Source of the DNA: Oscillospiraceae bacterium
GTDB taxonomy: Bacteria; Bacillota; Clostridia; Oscillospirales; Oscillospiraceae
Direction: 5' to 3'
NCBI GenBank assembly: GCA_015067465.1
Contig: SVMK01000009.1
Span: 1-42,716, forward strand
Length of the DNA: 42,716 nt
Below are positions 24,042 through 31,810 of this stretch, one piece after another; within the stretch, counting starts at the first letter, position 1; every line of letters starts with the position of its first letter. A program made the translations under genes and the position numbers. A model generated the notes under the pieces. That model was not told the origin of the DNA, did not search any database, and was given only the letters and a program-made list of their open reading frames with translations.

Positions 24042-24172
24042 ATTAAATTAGGAATATTTTTCAAAAAATTGTATATGATTGCTTTATCTGCCATGCGTTG
24101 GGCGCGATGATGCCGGCGGGGCAGAAAATCCAAACGTGCCGTGCTGCGGTGCGGCGCAGAGAGGAGCAATAT

Positions 24173-24772
24173 TTGAAACGGAATTTTGTGAAACGGAGCG
24201 TGATTTTGCTGGCGGCGGTGCTGCTGCTTGCAGCGCCGGCGGCGGCTGATTATGATCCGAACGCGGACTATATGGCGCAAATGCTGCAGGCGGCCTGCGA
24301 GGGCGACTATTCCGCCGGCGTTCGGGCGCAGCAGCAGCGTGCGGAAAAGCTGACGGCGGAGGGGCTGAGCTATCCTGCGGTGGACTTTGAAGAGCTGATG
24401 CTGCTGTCCAAGATCATCTATGCCGAAGCGGGCAGCGTATGGCTGGATGAAAACTGGAAAATGGCGGTTGGGGAGGTTGTGCTCAATCGCATGGCGTCAC
24501 CGGAGTTTCCGAACACCATGCGCGAGGTTTTGGAGCAGCCGGGACAGTATTACGGGAAAAACAGCCGCTATTTCGCCGGAATCAAACCCTCGGCGGCCTG
24601 CGTGGACGCCGCGCGGCGCCTGTTGGAGGGGGAACGTGTGCTCAACGAGCCGGCGGTTGTATTTCAGTCAAACTATCGGCTGGGCAGCGGCGTGTTTCTG
24701 GAACTGCGCGACAGCGCCCTCGGCAGCACGTATCTGTGCTGGTCGAGCCACAGAGAGCTGTATGCGTCATAG
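24173..24772 (+). CDS. secreted cell wall hydrolase (SleB/Hydrolase_2 family)
   Basis: A 199-residue protein with an N-terminal signal peptide (basic KRNFVKRS, hydrophobic core, likely cleavage after AAPAAA) and a C-terminal SleB/CwlJ-type hydrolase domain (about 80-199). The core is LSKIIYAEAGS with the probable catalytic Glu, then AVGEVVLNRM, FPNTMREVL and GVFLELRDSALGSTYLCW. Related enzymes cleave spore-cortex or vegetative peptidoglycan. The start is read as TTG 24173, since GAGGAG lies 6 bases upstream and the product then begins directly with the signal peptide; the track's ATG at 24098 would precede it with an unlikely arginine-rich stretch. It stands alone and is followed by a terminator. 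Confidence 0.85.
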   Translation: MKRNFVKRSVILLAAVLLLAAPAAADYDPNADYMAQMLQAACEGDYSAGVRAQQQRAEKLTAEGLSYPAVDFEELMLLSKIIYAEAGSVWLDENWKMAVGEVVLNRMASPEFPNTMREVLEQPGQYYGKNSRYFAGIKPSAACVDAARRLLEGERVLNEPAVVFQSNYRLGSGVFLELRDSALGSTYLCWSSHRELYAS

Positions 24773-24796
24773 CGAAGGGCAAAGCATCCGGTGAAT

Positions 24797-24828
24797 AAAA
24801 AATCGGGCTCGAAAGAGTCCGATTTTTT
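24797..24828 (+). terminator. intrinsic terminator after the cell wall hydrolase
   Basis: AATCGGGCTC pairs with GAGTCCGATT around a GAAA tetraloop, with flanking A and T runs (TTTTTT on the plus strand). Confidence 0.85.
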
Positions 24829-24850
24829 GTGTTTTCAAGTGCTGTACGAC

Positions 24851-24870
24851 GTGATATAATGCTTGGCATG
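24851..24870 (+). promoter_or_regulatory. extended -10 promoter placed 8 bases before the start codon (leaderless)
   Basis: TGATATAAT ends at 24860 and the start ATG is at 24868. Transcription would begin at about 24867, on or beside the A of the ATG, leaving no room for a ribosome site; none is present. The -35 region (TTTTCA at 24832-24837) is poor, as usual with extended -10 promoters. Confidence 0.65.
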
Positions 24871-25506
24871 GAAATATTACGCTGTGACAATTCAATCGTG
24901 CTGTGCGTCAAGCCCGCAGGCGTTCTGTCCACGGATGAACCGGGGGGAATGCCGTCGCTGGTGCGCGAAGCGCTGGGGGATGTGCATGCCGATGTCAGAA
25001 CGGTGCATCGCCTTGACCGGGTTGTGAGCGGTCTGATGCTGCTTGCCCGTTCGCCCGCGGCAGCTTCCGCGCTGGGCAGACAGGTGATGGAGCACCGCTT
25101 CGAAAAAGAGTATCTGGCGGTGGTGCACGGCAAGCCGGGGGCAGAGCGCGGAACGTTTACGGATCTGCTGCTGCGCAGCAAGCCCGAGCGCAAAACCTAT
25201 GTGGTGAACGAGCCGCAGAAAGGTGCGCAGGAAGCTGTGCTGGATTATGCTGTGCTTGGTCAAACGGAGGAACTGAGCCTTGTGCGCATTACGCTGCGCA
25301 CGGGACGGACCCACCAGATCCGATGCCAGTTTTCGTTCCGCGGTATGCCGCTTGTGGGCGACAGAAAATACAGCACGCTGCCGGACGATTGCCCCATTGC
25401 GCTGTGGTCTTACCGCATTGCGTTTGACCATCCGGAGCGCGGCGAACGCATTGATACGTGCCTGCGGCCGATGAATATTTATCCATGGACGGAATTCGAA
25501 ATTTGA
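24868..25506 (+). CDS. RluA-family pseudouridine synthase
   Basis: A 212-residue pseudouridine synthase that isomerises uridine in rRNA or tRNA. It is the single catalytic domain without an S4 domain. The catalytic aspartate lies in VHRLDRVVSGLML (about residue 50), and RTGRTHQIRCQFSFRG is the family's second signature. The start at 24868 was chosen because MEILRCDNSIVLCVKPAG is the standard beginning, and a TATAAT lies too close upstream for any earlier start to be transcribed. The mRNA is therefore probably leaderless. An rRNA-type methyltransferase follows after 10 bases on the same strand, so they may form an RNA-modification operon. Confidence 0.9.
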   Translation: MEILRCDNSIVLCVKPAGVLSTDEPGGMPSLVREALGDVHADVRTVHRLDRVVSGLMLLARSPAAASALGRQVMEHRFEKEYLAVVHGKPGAERGTFTDLLLRSKPERKTYVVNEPQKGAQEAVLDYAVLGQTEELSLVRITLRTGRTHQIRCQFSFRGMPLVGDRKYSTLPDDCPIALWSYRIAFDHPERGERIDTCLRPMNIYPWTEFEI

Positions 25507-25516
25507 GGATATATTT

Positions 25517-26674
25517 ATGGAATATGTGATGGACCATACGCCCTGCCCGCAGCTGAAAAAGTGCGGCGGCTGCCAGATGCAGCACATCCCTTATGTCAGA
25601 CAGCTGGAGATCAAGCAGGGAAAAGTGAACGCGCTGATGGGAAAATTTTGCCGCGTTGAACCAATTATCGGCATGGACGAGCCGTATCACTACCGCAACA
25701 AGGTGCAGGCTGCTTTCGGCACGGATGCCCGCGGCAAGGTGATTTCCGGCGTTTATCAGTCTTCCAGTCACCGCATTGTCTGCGTGGACGACTGCATGCT
25801 CGAGGACAAAACCGCCGACCGCATCATCGTGGATATCCGCAGAATGCTGCCGCAGTTTAAGCTCAGCGCATATGACGAGCGGCGCGGCACCGGCTGGCTG
25901 CGCCACGTTTTGGTCAAGCGCAGCTTTTCCACAGGCGAGGTGATGGTTGTGCTTGTTGCGGCAACCCCGATTTTCAAGCTGCAAAAGCCGTTTTTGGCAG
26001 AGCTGCTGCGCCGGCATCCCGAGATCACAACGGTGCTTTTGAATGTGAACAACAAGGCCACTTCACTGGTGCTTGGTAAACAGGAAAAAGTGCTGCACGG
26101 CAAGGGTTACATAGAAGATGTGCTGTGCGGCCAGCGCTTTCGCATCTCGGCGAAAAGCTTTTATCAGATCAACCCCGTTCAGACGGAAAAACTCTACGGA
26201 ACCGCGATTGCGTTTGCCGGGCTGACAGGCAGCGAAAAGGTGCTGGACGCATATTGCGGCACCGGCACGATCGGACTCGCCGCAAGCCGCTTCGCCGGTG
26301 AGGTTGCCGGCGTTGAACTCAATGCCGACGCGGTGCGCGATGCGATCGCAAACGCAAAGTGCAACGGGGTGAAAAACTGCTGGTTCACCTGTGCGGATGC
26401 GGGGCGGTTTATGACCGAAATGGCGGCACAGGGCGAGAACTGCGATGTTGTGTTTATGGATCCGCCGCGCGCCGGAAGTGACAGGGCGTTTCTTTCCGCG
26501 CTGCTGCACATGGCGCCGAAGCGCGTTGTGTATGTTTCCTGCAATCCGGAAACGCTGGCGCGCGATGTTGCCGTGCTGACAGACGGCGGCTACCGCGTGA
26601 AGCGTGTGCAGCCCGTGGATATGTTCCCACACACAGAGCATGTCGAGTGCGTGGTTCTGCTGAGCAGAACATAA
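25517..26674 (+). CDS. class I SAM-dependent RNA uracil-C5 methyltransferase (TrmA/RumA family)
   Basis: A 385-residue enzyme of the RumA/RlmCD/TrmA family, methylating C5 of uridine in 23S rRNA or tRNA. The N-terminal Fe-S cluster motif CPQLKKCGGCQMQ is at residues 10-22. SAM-binding LDAYCGTGTIGLAA, FMDPPRAGSD and the catalytic cysteine in YVSCNPETLARD follow, with HTEHVECVVLL closing the protein. The TRAM domain found at the N terminus of many relatives is absent, so it is shorter than typical RumA (about 430-450 residues). It lies 10 bases after the pseudouridine synthase. The exact target base cannot be given. Confidence 0.93.
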   Translation: MEYVMDHTPCPQLKKCGGCQMQHIPYVRQLEIKQGKVNALMGKFCRVEPIIGMDEPYHYRNKVQAAFGTDARGKVISGVYQSSSHRIVCVDDCMLEDKTADRIIVDIRRMLPQFKLSAYDERRGTGWLRHVLVKRSFSTGEVMVVLVAATPIFKLQKPFLAELLRRHPEITTVLLNVNNKATSLVLGKQEKVLHGKGYIEDVLCGQRFRISAKSFYQINPVQTEKLYGTAIAFAGLTGSEKVLDAYCGTGTIGLAASRFAGEVAGVELNADAVRDAIANAKCNGVKNCWFTCADAGRFMTEMAAQGENCDVVFMDPPRAGSDRAFLSALLHMAPKRVVYVSCNPETLARDVAVLTDGGYRVKRVQPVDMFPHTEHVECVVLLSRT

Positions 26675-26710
26675 ATATCAAAAAATTCAAAATTAATTGC
26701 ATAAAAATGC

Positions 26711-26745
26711 AAAACCACCCATTCCGCAGAATGGGTGGTTTTTTT
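26711..26745. terminator. bidirectional intrinsic terminator
   Basis: A perfect stem AAACCACCCATTC/GAATGGGTGGTTT with a CGCA loop, flanked by A-run and T-run, lies between the methyltransferase (plus) and the sugar importer operon (minus). It can serve both. Confidence 0.93.
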
Positions 26746-26777
26746 GGTTTAAGCGGTCAACAAACCGTGGACCGGCC

Positions 26778-27824
26778 TCAGGATTTTTTGCTGTTTTTGC
26801 GGGAGAGGACGATGCTTTGAATCAGCAGGAAGATGCAGATCATAGCGGCAACGGTGATGTTGGTCCACCATGCTTCGTCCAGACCGAGCGAGGAAACGAT
26901 GTTTTTGATTGTGCTCAGCGACAAAACGCCGAAGAACGTGCCCACAATATTGCCGACGCCGCCGGTCAGCATGGTGCCGCCGATGATCGAAGAGGCGATG
27001 GCGTTCATCTCCGCGCCGCTGGCGTGGGACGGAGAACCGGAACCGACGTGCATGAAGTAAACAAAGCCGCCGATGCCCGCGAGCAGGCTGCAGATGATGT
27101 GGGAGAGGAACTTGGTGCGCTTAACGTTGATGCCGAGCATGTTTGCGCTCTGGGCGTTGCCGCCGACGGCGTAGAAGCCGCGGCCGAGCTTGCTGCGGCG
27201 CAGCACGATAAACAGCACCACAACGATTACGAGAGCCACGATCACGCCGATTTCGATGTAGGCGGGGACGTAGATGCCTTTCTTGGTCACGGAACCCATG
27301 CCCGGGACATAGATGCGGGTGGATTTCAGCGCCTGGAACTGCTCGTTTGCAACGTTGAACTGCGTTGCATTGACGATGGTGGTCATGCCCTTGGCGAAGA
27401 ACATGCCGGCGAGGGTGACGATAAAGGGCTGAATCTCGAGATAGGCAACGAGATAACCCTGCACCACGCCGAACGCAAGGCCGATGGCAAGCGCGAGGCA
27501 GGCTGCGGTGACAACATTGCCGCCGTTATGGTCCAGATGCACGGCGCAGCTCATGCAAACGAGCGCCGTGAGCGTGCCGACGGAAATGTCAATGCCGCCG
27601 GAGATCATGACAATGCTCATGCCGCAGGACAGGATGATGAGTGCGGCGTTTTCGTTGAGGATGTTGAAGAAGGTCTGGGGCTTGAGGAAGCCGGACTTGA
27701 GGAATACCACCGCGCAGGTGTACATCACGAAAAATACGACGATCGTGATGAGCAGCAGCAGGTTGGTGTCGGACATGCCGACGCGATTCTGCTTCAGGCG
27801 GGGAGCGTTTTCTTTAGGCTGCAT
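26778..27824 (-). CDS. yjfF: sugar ABC transporter permease, YjfF type
   Basis: A 348-residue permease of the ribose/galactose (BPD_transp_2) type, the second channel subunit of a YtfQRT-YjfF-like importer. In E. coli this system takes up galactofuranose. About nine to ten helices are visible, with the family segments ISGGIDISVGT, EIQPFIVTLAGMFFAKGM, AVGGNAQSANMLGINV and GTMLTGGVGNIVGT. The start was set at ATG 27824, where AAAGGAGG lies 9 bases upstream; the track's GTG at 27830 is only 3 bases from that site. The frame overlaps the end of the preceding permease by 11 bases. It is the last gene of the operon. Confidence 0.92.
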   Translation of the reverse strand: MQPKENAPRLKQNRVGMSDTNLLLLITIVVFFVMYTCAVVFLKSGFLKPQTFFNILNENAALIILSCGMSIVMISGGIDISVGTLTALVCMSCAVHLDHNGGNVVTAACLALAIGLAFGVVQGYLVAYLEIQPFIVTLAGMFFAKGMTTIVNATQFNVANEQFQALKSTRIYVPGMGSVTKKGIYVPAYIEIGVIVALVIVVVLFIVLRRSKLGRGFYAVGGNAQSANMLGINVKRTKFLSHIICSLLAGIGGFVYFMHVGSGSPSHASGAEMNAIASSIIGGTMLTGGVGNIVGTFFGVLSLSTIKNIVSSLGLDEAWWTNITVAAMICIFLLIQSIVLSRKNSKKS

Positions 27825-28929
27825 CCGCACTCGCCTCCTTTACGTCCTTCTTCGGGGCAATCTTCTTCCACAGCACGGACAGCTTTGCACGCACGGTCGG
27901 GGCGCTGAGCACAACAAGGACAATCACGACGATGGCCTTGTAGGCGGGGAGCGCGGTGGAAGTGACGTTCAGCTTGTAGAGCGTGGTGGTGAGGAACTGG
28001 ATCACATATGCGCCGAAGATCGAAGCACCCATGTTAAATTTGCCGCCGCTGAGCGCGTTTCCGCCCAGTGCAACAGCCAGGATCGCGTCCATTTCGATGT
28101 CCTTTGCGACAACGGAATAGTTGATCGTGGAGAAGCGCGTGACCTTGATGAAGCCGGCAACGCCGACGCAGATACCGAGGATCATGTAGGAAATGAGCTT
28201 GATCACTTCGGGGTTGATGCCGTTGAGGCGGGAGGAGTGGGCGTTGATGCCCGCTGCCTGCGCATAGAGGCCGAGGTTGGTGAACTTCAGCACAAGCGCT
28301 ATGATGATCATACACGCCAAGGCGATGAAGATCGGCGTGGGCACGGGGATGCCGGGGATAAAGTTTCCGTAGTAGCCGAAAGTGGGATCGCTGATGATAG
28401 GCAGCTCGTTGTTGTTGATCCATGCGGCGATTGAACGGCCCGCAGTGTAGAGAATGAGGGTTGCAACCATCGGCTGAATGCGGAAATACGCAACGAGAAT
28501 GCCGTTGAAGCCGCCGAAGAGCATGGCTACGAAGCAGCAGGCAAGGAATGCCACGATGATCGGAGCCTGAAGAACTTCGGGACGGGAGTTGGTGCCGCAA
28601 AGCACGCGCAGCAGCACGCTGCCGGCGATGGCGATGGCGGAACCGACGGAAATATCCTGACCGCCGGAAGAAGCGGTGACCAAAGTCATGCCGATGGCAA
28701 GAATGGCCAGCTCGGAGGCGTTGTCCAGGATGGTGATGAGATAGCCGGAGAAAACGGGGTTTCCGGCGCTGTTGGTAGAGAGGGTGATCTTGAAAAACGA
28801 AGGATCCATGATCAGGTTAAACAGCACCAGAATCAGAAGCGCGGCGATGGGGATGAAGATCTGCTGGCGCACAATGCGCAGCAGGAAACTGCCGACCCCG
28901 CCGTTGGTGGTTTTCAGTTTTTCGCTCAT
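27814..28929 (-). CDS. ytfT: sugar ABC transporter permease, YtfT type
   Basis: A 371-residue permease of the same BPD_transp_2 family as the next gene; the two presumably form a heterodimeric channel. Signatures include SGGQDISVGSAIAIAGSV, YFRIQPMVATLILYTAGRS, AAGINAHSSRLNGINPEV and LGGNALSGGKFNMG. The ATG at 28929 was chosen because GGGAGGT lies 10 bases upstream, whereas the track's GTG at 28941 is inside that ribosome site. It begins 1 base after the ATPase stop and overlaps the following permease, so translation is tightly coupled across the operon. Confidence 0.92.
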   Translation of the reverse strand: MSEKLKTTNGGVGSFLLRIVRQQIFIPIAALLILVLFNLIMDPSFFKITLSTNSAGNPVFSGYLITILDNASELAILAIGMTLVTASSGGQDISVGSAIAIAGSVLLRVLCGTNSRPEVLQAPIIVAFLACCFVAMLFGGFNGILVAYFRIQPMVATLILYTAGRSIAAWINNNELPIISDPTFGYYGNFIPGIPVPTPIFIALACMIIIALVLKFTNLGLYAQAAGINAHSSRLNGINPEVIKLISYMILGICVGVAGFIKVTRFSTINYSVVAKDIEMDAILAVALGGNALSGGKFNMGASIFGAYVIQFLTTTLYKLNVTSTALPAYKAIVVIVLVVLSAPTVRAKLSVLWKKIAPKKDVKEASADAA

Positions 28930-28930
28930 G

Positions 28931-30442
28931 TCACGCTTCACCTCCCGCGATTGTTGCCATAATGTTGTTCTGGGTCAGTTCCTTGCCGGAAAGCTCGCCG
29001 ACCACCTTGCGGTCACGCATAACAACAAGTCTGGAGCAGGTGCGCAGCATCTCGTCTGTTTCCGAGGAGATGAACGTCACGCTTTTGCCCTCGGCTGCCA
29101 GCTTGAGCACCAGTTTCTGGATTTCAACCTTGGTACCGATGTCGATGCCGCGGGTCGGTTCGTCCAGAATGAGGTAAACAGGGTTGGTGAGCAGCCAGCG
29201 GGCCAGAATAACCTTTTGCTGGTTGCCGCCGGAGAGGGACTTGATGGGTGTGTCGGAAGAACTGGTTTTGATGTCAAGCAGCTTGATGTATTCGTCTGCG
29301 AATTTTTCCGCCTGCGCTCTGGAGAAAGGACGGAAGAAGCCTTTCATAACCTGCAGGGCGAGAATGATATTCTCGCGCACGGAGAGATCGCCGACGATAC
29401 CGTCGCGCTTGCGGTCTTCGGGCAGATAGCTGATGCCGTTGCGCATGGCGTCGATCGGCTTGGAGATGCGGATCTTTTTGCCGTTCATGGTAACGGTGCC
29501 GCCCAGAACGCGATCCGCACCGTAGATGGCACGGACACATTCGCTTCGGCCGGAACCGAGAAGTCCGGTGAAGCCGTTTACTTCGCCCTTGTCTATGTAG
29601 AAATCAAAGGGCTTGATGCCGGCGGTGCTGTGGAGCTGCTGCACTTCAAGCAGCGGCTCATCCTTGCGGCCGGCGGAAATTTCATCTTCAGGGTTTTTGA
29701 TGCTGCTGAGATCGTCCAGCTCTTTGCCGAGCATCTTGGAAACGAGCTGCAGACGAGGAAGATCCTGCACCGCGTATTCGCCGACGAGCTGACCGTCGCG
29801 CAAAACGGTGATTCTGTCGCTCACCTCGTAGACCTGATCGAGGAAGTGGGTGACGAACAAAATCGCAACACCCTTTGCCTTCAGGTCGCGCATGAGCTTG
29901 AAGAGCTTCTCAACCTCGTGTTCATCGAGAGAAGAGGTGGGCTCGTCCAGGATCAAAACCTTGCATTCCATGTCAACGGCGCGCGCAATGGCGATCATCT
30001 GCTGAACTGCGATGGAGCAGCTGTCGAGCTGCTGGTTTGCCTTTGCGGGAATGCCGAGGGAATCAAGCAGTTTGCTTGCATCGGCGTTCATTTTCTTCCA
30101 GCTGACTGCGCCGCGGCCTCTGCCGATATACATATTTTCAGCAACGGTCAGGTTGGGGCAGAGGCTGATCTCCTGATAAACCGTGCTGATGCCCTGGTTC
30201 TGTGCGTCCTGCGGCGAGCGGATGGAAACCGCGCCGGGGATGCCCTTGAGCATAATCTGGCCTTCGTCTTTCTGATAAACGCCGGTCAGAACCTTAATCA
30301 AAGTGGATTTTCCTGCGCCGTTTTCGCCCATCAGCGCATGGATTTCGCCCTCACGCAAGGTGAGGTCAACATTTTGAAGCGCTTTCACGCCCGGGAAAAA
30401 TTTGCAAATGCCACGCATTTCAAGCACAATGCCCTCCTGCAT
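28931..30442 (-). CDS. ytfR: sugar ABC transporter ATP-binding protein, YtfR type (two ATPase domains)
   Basis: A 503-residue double-domain ATPase of the carbohydrate-uptake-2 class. Domain 1 has Walker A GENGAGKST, a degenerate signature (CSIAVQQMIAIARA) and Walker B VLILDEPTSSLDE. Domain 2 has the usual degenerate P-loop GLLGSGRSE, a full signature LSGGNQQKVILARW and LILDEPTRGIDIG. This one good/one altered pattern is normal for RbsA/MglA/YtfR proteins. The start was set at ATG 30442 because GAGGAGG precedes it by 9 bases. It follows the binding-protein gene after 168 bases that contain a large hairpin. Confidence 0.94.
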   Translation of the reverse strand: MQEGIVLEMRGICKFFPGVKALQNVDLTLREGEIHALMGENGAGKSTLIKVLTGVYQKDEGQIMLKGIPGAVSIRSPQDAQNQGISTVYQEISLCPNLTVAENMYIGRGRGAVSWKKMNADASKLLDSLGIPAKANQQLDSCSIAVQQMIAIARAVDMECKVLILDEPTSSLDEHEVEKLFKLMRDLKAKGVAILFVTHFLDQVYEVSDRITVLRDGQLVGEYAVQDLPRLQLVSKMLGKELDDLSSIKNPEDEISAGRKDEPLLEVQQLHSTAGIKPFDFYIDKGEVNGFTGLLGSGRSECVRAIYGADRVLGGTVTMNGKKIRISKPIDAMRNGISYLPEDRKRDGIVGDLSVRENIILALQVMKGFFRPFSRAQAEKFADEYIKLLDIKTSSSDTPIKSLSGGNQQKVILARWLLTNPVYLILDEPTRGIDIGTKVEIQKLVLKLAAEGKSVTFISSETDEMLRTCSRLVVMRDRKVVGELSGKELTQNNIMATIAGGEA

Positions 30443-30519
30443 GGTTAACCGCCTCCTCTGTAAGCCGCCGGAAAAAAGACGCGGCTTTAAATGGGAAAAT
30501 GCCGGATGATATAAGAACA

Positions 30520-30570
30520 CACGCGATGCGCTCTGTTCGGGCAGCAGCCCGAACAGAAGTGCACCGCGTG
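30520..30570 (-). repeat. large intercistronic stem-loop between binding protein and ATPase genes
   Basis: An inner perfect stem CTGTTCGGGC/GCCCGAACAG with a 4-base loop is extended by an outer stem (CACGCG.TGC with GCA.CGCGTG). No T-run follows on either strand, so it probably protects the upstream mRNA or limits read-through rather than fully terminating. Confidence 0.75.
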
Positions 30571-30610
30571 CTCTGTCTCACCTGACGGGCAAGTGAGTTT
30601 GTGTCAGGAA

Positions 30611-31660
30611 TTAGATGCCGTAGTTGTCAACGTCTTCCTGGGTGATGGTGGTAGCGTCGAAGCCCTTCTCGGTCATGATGACGACCTTGTCGGCGGGAGC
30701 GATGCCATTCTCAAGATCCTTGATGATGGTGTCGATGTAGGAAGCCTGGAAGGGGTTGCACTGACCGTCGTAGTTCCAGTTGCCGGCCAGCAGCTCTTCG
30801 AGTGCCCAGTGGTTGCAGTCGAAGCCCATGATGATGACGTCGCCGTCAACACCGTGAGAGATGTTTGCCTTGTCGAGAGCAGCGACAGCGCCCTTGGCCA
30901 TGTCGTCGTTCTCAGCGTAAACAACGTTGAATTCCTTGCCGGAGTCGATGACAGCCTGAACGATCTGCTCAGCGGTCTCAGCGTTCCACTCAGCGGTCTG
31001 CTGGGTCACGAGGTTCCAGTTGTCCTTGGCAGCGACCATCTCGTCGACAGCGCCGGTACGGCCGATCTGAGCTGCGGAGCCCATAACGCCCTGGATGTGA
31101 ACGATGTTGTAAACGTCGAGGTTCTGGGACTCGAGCCATGCAACAGCGGTGTTGCCTTCCTGAGCCATGTCAGAAACGATGGAAGCCTCATACAGGCTGG
31201 GATCTGCATCGATGGTGCGGTCGAACAGGATGACCTTGATGCCGGCAGCCTGAGCGTCCTGGAGAACGCTGTCCCAACCGGCGGTGCCGGCTGCGGAGAG
31301 CAGCAGGTAGTCAACTTCGTCCTGGATGAACTTCTGAGCAGCAGCGATCTGCTCGTCGTTCTTCAGGCTGTATGCGAAGGATGCTTCGTAGCCGTTGGCC
31401 TCGGTGAAGGTGGCCTTCATATCCTTGTCATTGGCGGTGCGGTAGCCGGACTCGTTGGGGTCGTTGTTGATGATGCCGACCTTGATCAGAGTGGCTTCGG
31501 GCTCTGCGGGAGCAGCGGGCTCGGCAGGAGCTGCGGGAGCTGCGGGCTCAGCAGGAGCTGCAGGTGCTGCGGGAGCAGCGGGGGTTTCGGTCTTGCCGCC
31601 GCAGGCGCAGAGTGCAAGAACCATGCAAAGAGCGAGCAGGAGTGCAAAGAACTTTTTCAT
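30611..31660 (-). CDS. ytfQ: sugar ABC transporter substrate-binding lipoprotein, YtfQ-like (transport copy)
   Basis: A 349-residue periplasmic-binding-protein-like (Peripla_BP_4) lipoprotein. The signal peptide ends in LCAC with the lipidated Cys near residue 20, followed by a 30-residue Ala/Pro/Glu linker tethering the domain to the membrane. The binding domain keeps the YtfQ-like layout (NNDPNESGYRTAND, TAGWDSVLQDAQAAGIKVILFDR, NVVYAENDDMAKGAVAALD). At ligand-region positions it differs from classical YtfQ: LKNDEQ and SAAGTAGWD, where YtfQ and the second copy here have QKQENQ and LAPxxETGWD. It may bind a different sugar (inference). The start was set at ATG 31660 behind GAGGGAAG. It heads the importer operon. 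Confidence 0.92.
   Translation of the reverse strand: MKKFFALLLALCMVLALCACGGKTETPAAPAAPAAPAEPAAPAAPAEPAAPAEPEATLIKVGIINNDPNESGYRTANDKDMKATFTEANGYEASFAYSLKNDEQIAAAQKFIQDEVDYLLLSAAGTAGWDSVLQDAQAAGIKVILFDRTIDADPSLYEASIVSDMAQEGNTAVAWLESQNLDVYNIVHIQGVMGSAAQIGRTGAVDEMVAAKDNWNLVTQQTAEWNAETAEQIVQAVIDSGKEFNVVYAENDDMAKGAVAALDKANISHGVDGDVIIMGFDCNHWALEELLAGNWNYDGQCNPFQASYIDTIIKDLENGIAPADKVVIMTEKGFDATTITQEDVDNYGI
31498..31590 (-). repeat. Ala-Pro-rich tandem repeat in the lipoprotein linker
   Basis: Repeating GCAGGAGC/GCGGGAGC units encode AAPAAPAEPAAPAAP-type sequence between the lipidated cysteine and the folded domain. Near-identical short units make copy number prone to slippage. Confidence 0.75.
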
Positions 31661-31702
31661 TTTTTCTTCCCTCACAATTAAATTTTAGGTGAATCGGTCA
31701 CC

Positions 31703-31723
31703 CATGTTTGCATTATTAACATG
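31703..31723. promoter_or_regulatory. inverted repeat CATGTT-N9-AACATG over the importer -10 box
   Basis: A perfect 6-bp inverted repeat that covers the -10 box of the sugar importer promoter. Position suits a repressor operator; the protein is unknown. Confidence 0.45.
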
Positions 31724-31741
31724 TATGCCCGAAACCGTCAA
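31712..31741 (-). promoter_or_regulatory. promoter of the sugar importer operon
   Basis: Minus strand TTGACG (31736-31741), 18-bp spacer, AATAAT (31712-31717). The -10 is imperfect, as expected of an activated promoter. It lies 52 bases before the binding-protein start. Confidence 0.65.
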
Positions 31742-31753
31742 CGCCTGAAAAAC

Positions 31754-31792
31754 AACAGCGTAAAAAAATCAACAAACAGCGTAAAAAAATCA
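31754..31792. promoter_or_regulatory. paired 18-bp direct repeats, probable response-regulator (YesN-type) binding sites
   Basis: Two identical copies of AACAGCGTAAAAAAATCA at 31754-31771 and 31775-31792, spaced exactly 21 bp start to start, or two helical turns. They lie 12 bp upstream of the importer -35 box. AraC-type activators bind such in-phase direct repeats. The AraC-type response regulator of the adjoining operon is the obvious candidate (inference). Confidence 0.7.
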
Positions 31793-31810
31793 TAAAAACA
31801 CTGTTTTTAT
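31792..31810 (-). terminator. weak AT-rich terminator after the sensor lipoprotein gene
   Basis: On the minus strand ATAAAAAC pairs with GTTTTTAT at the stop codon, followed two bases later by seven T that belong to the distal direct repeat. The stem has few G-C pairs, so termination may be partial. Confidence 0.45.

Noticed and set aside
28772-30448. 558-aa plus-strand ORF
   Set aside because: Antisense of the YtfR-type ATPase gene, which carries all expected ABC motifs.
31498-31590. CRISPR-like short repeats
   Set aside because: Units are 8-9 bases, in frame with an Ala/Pro linker, and there are no spacers.
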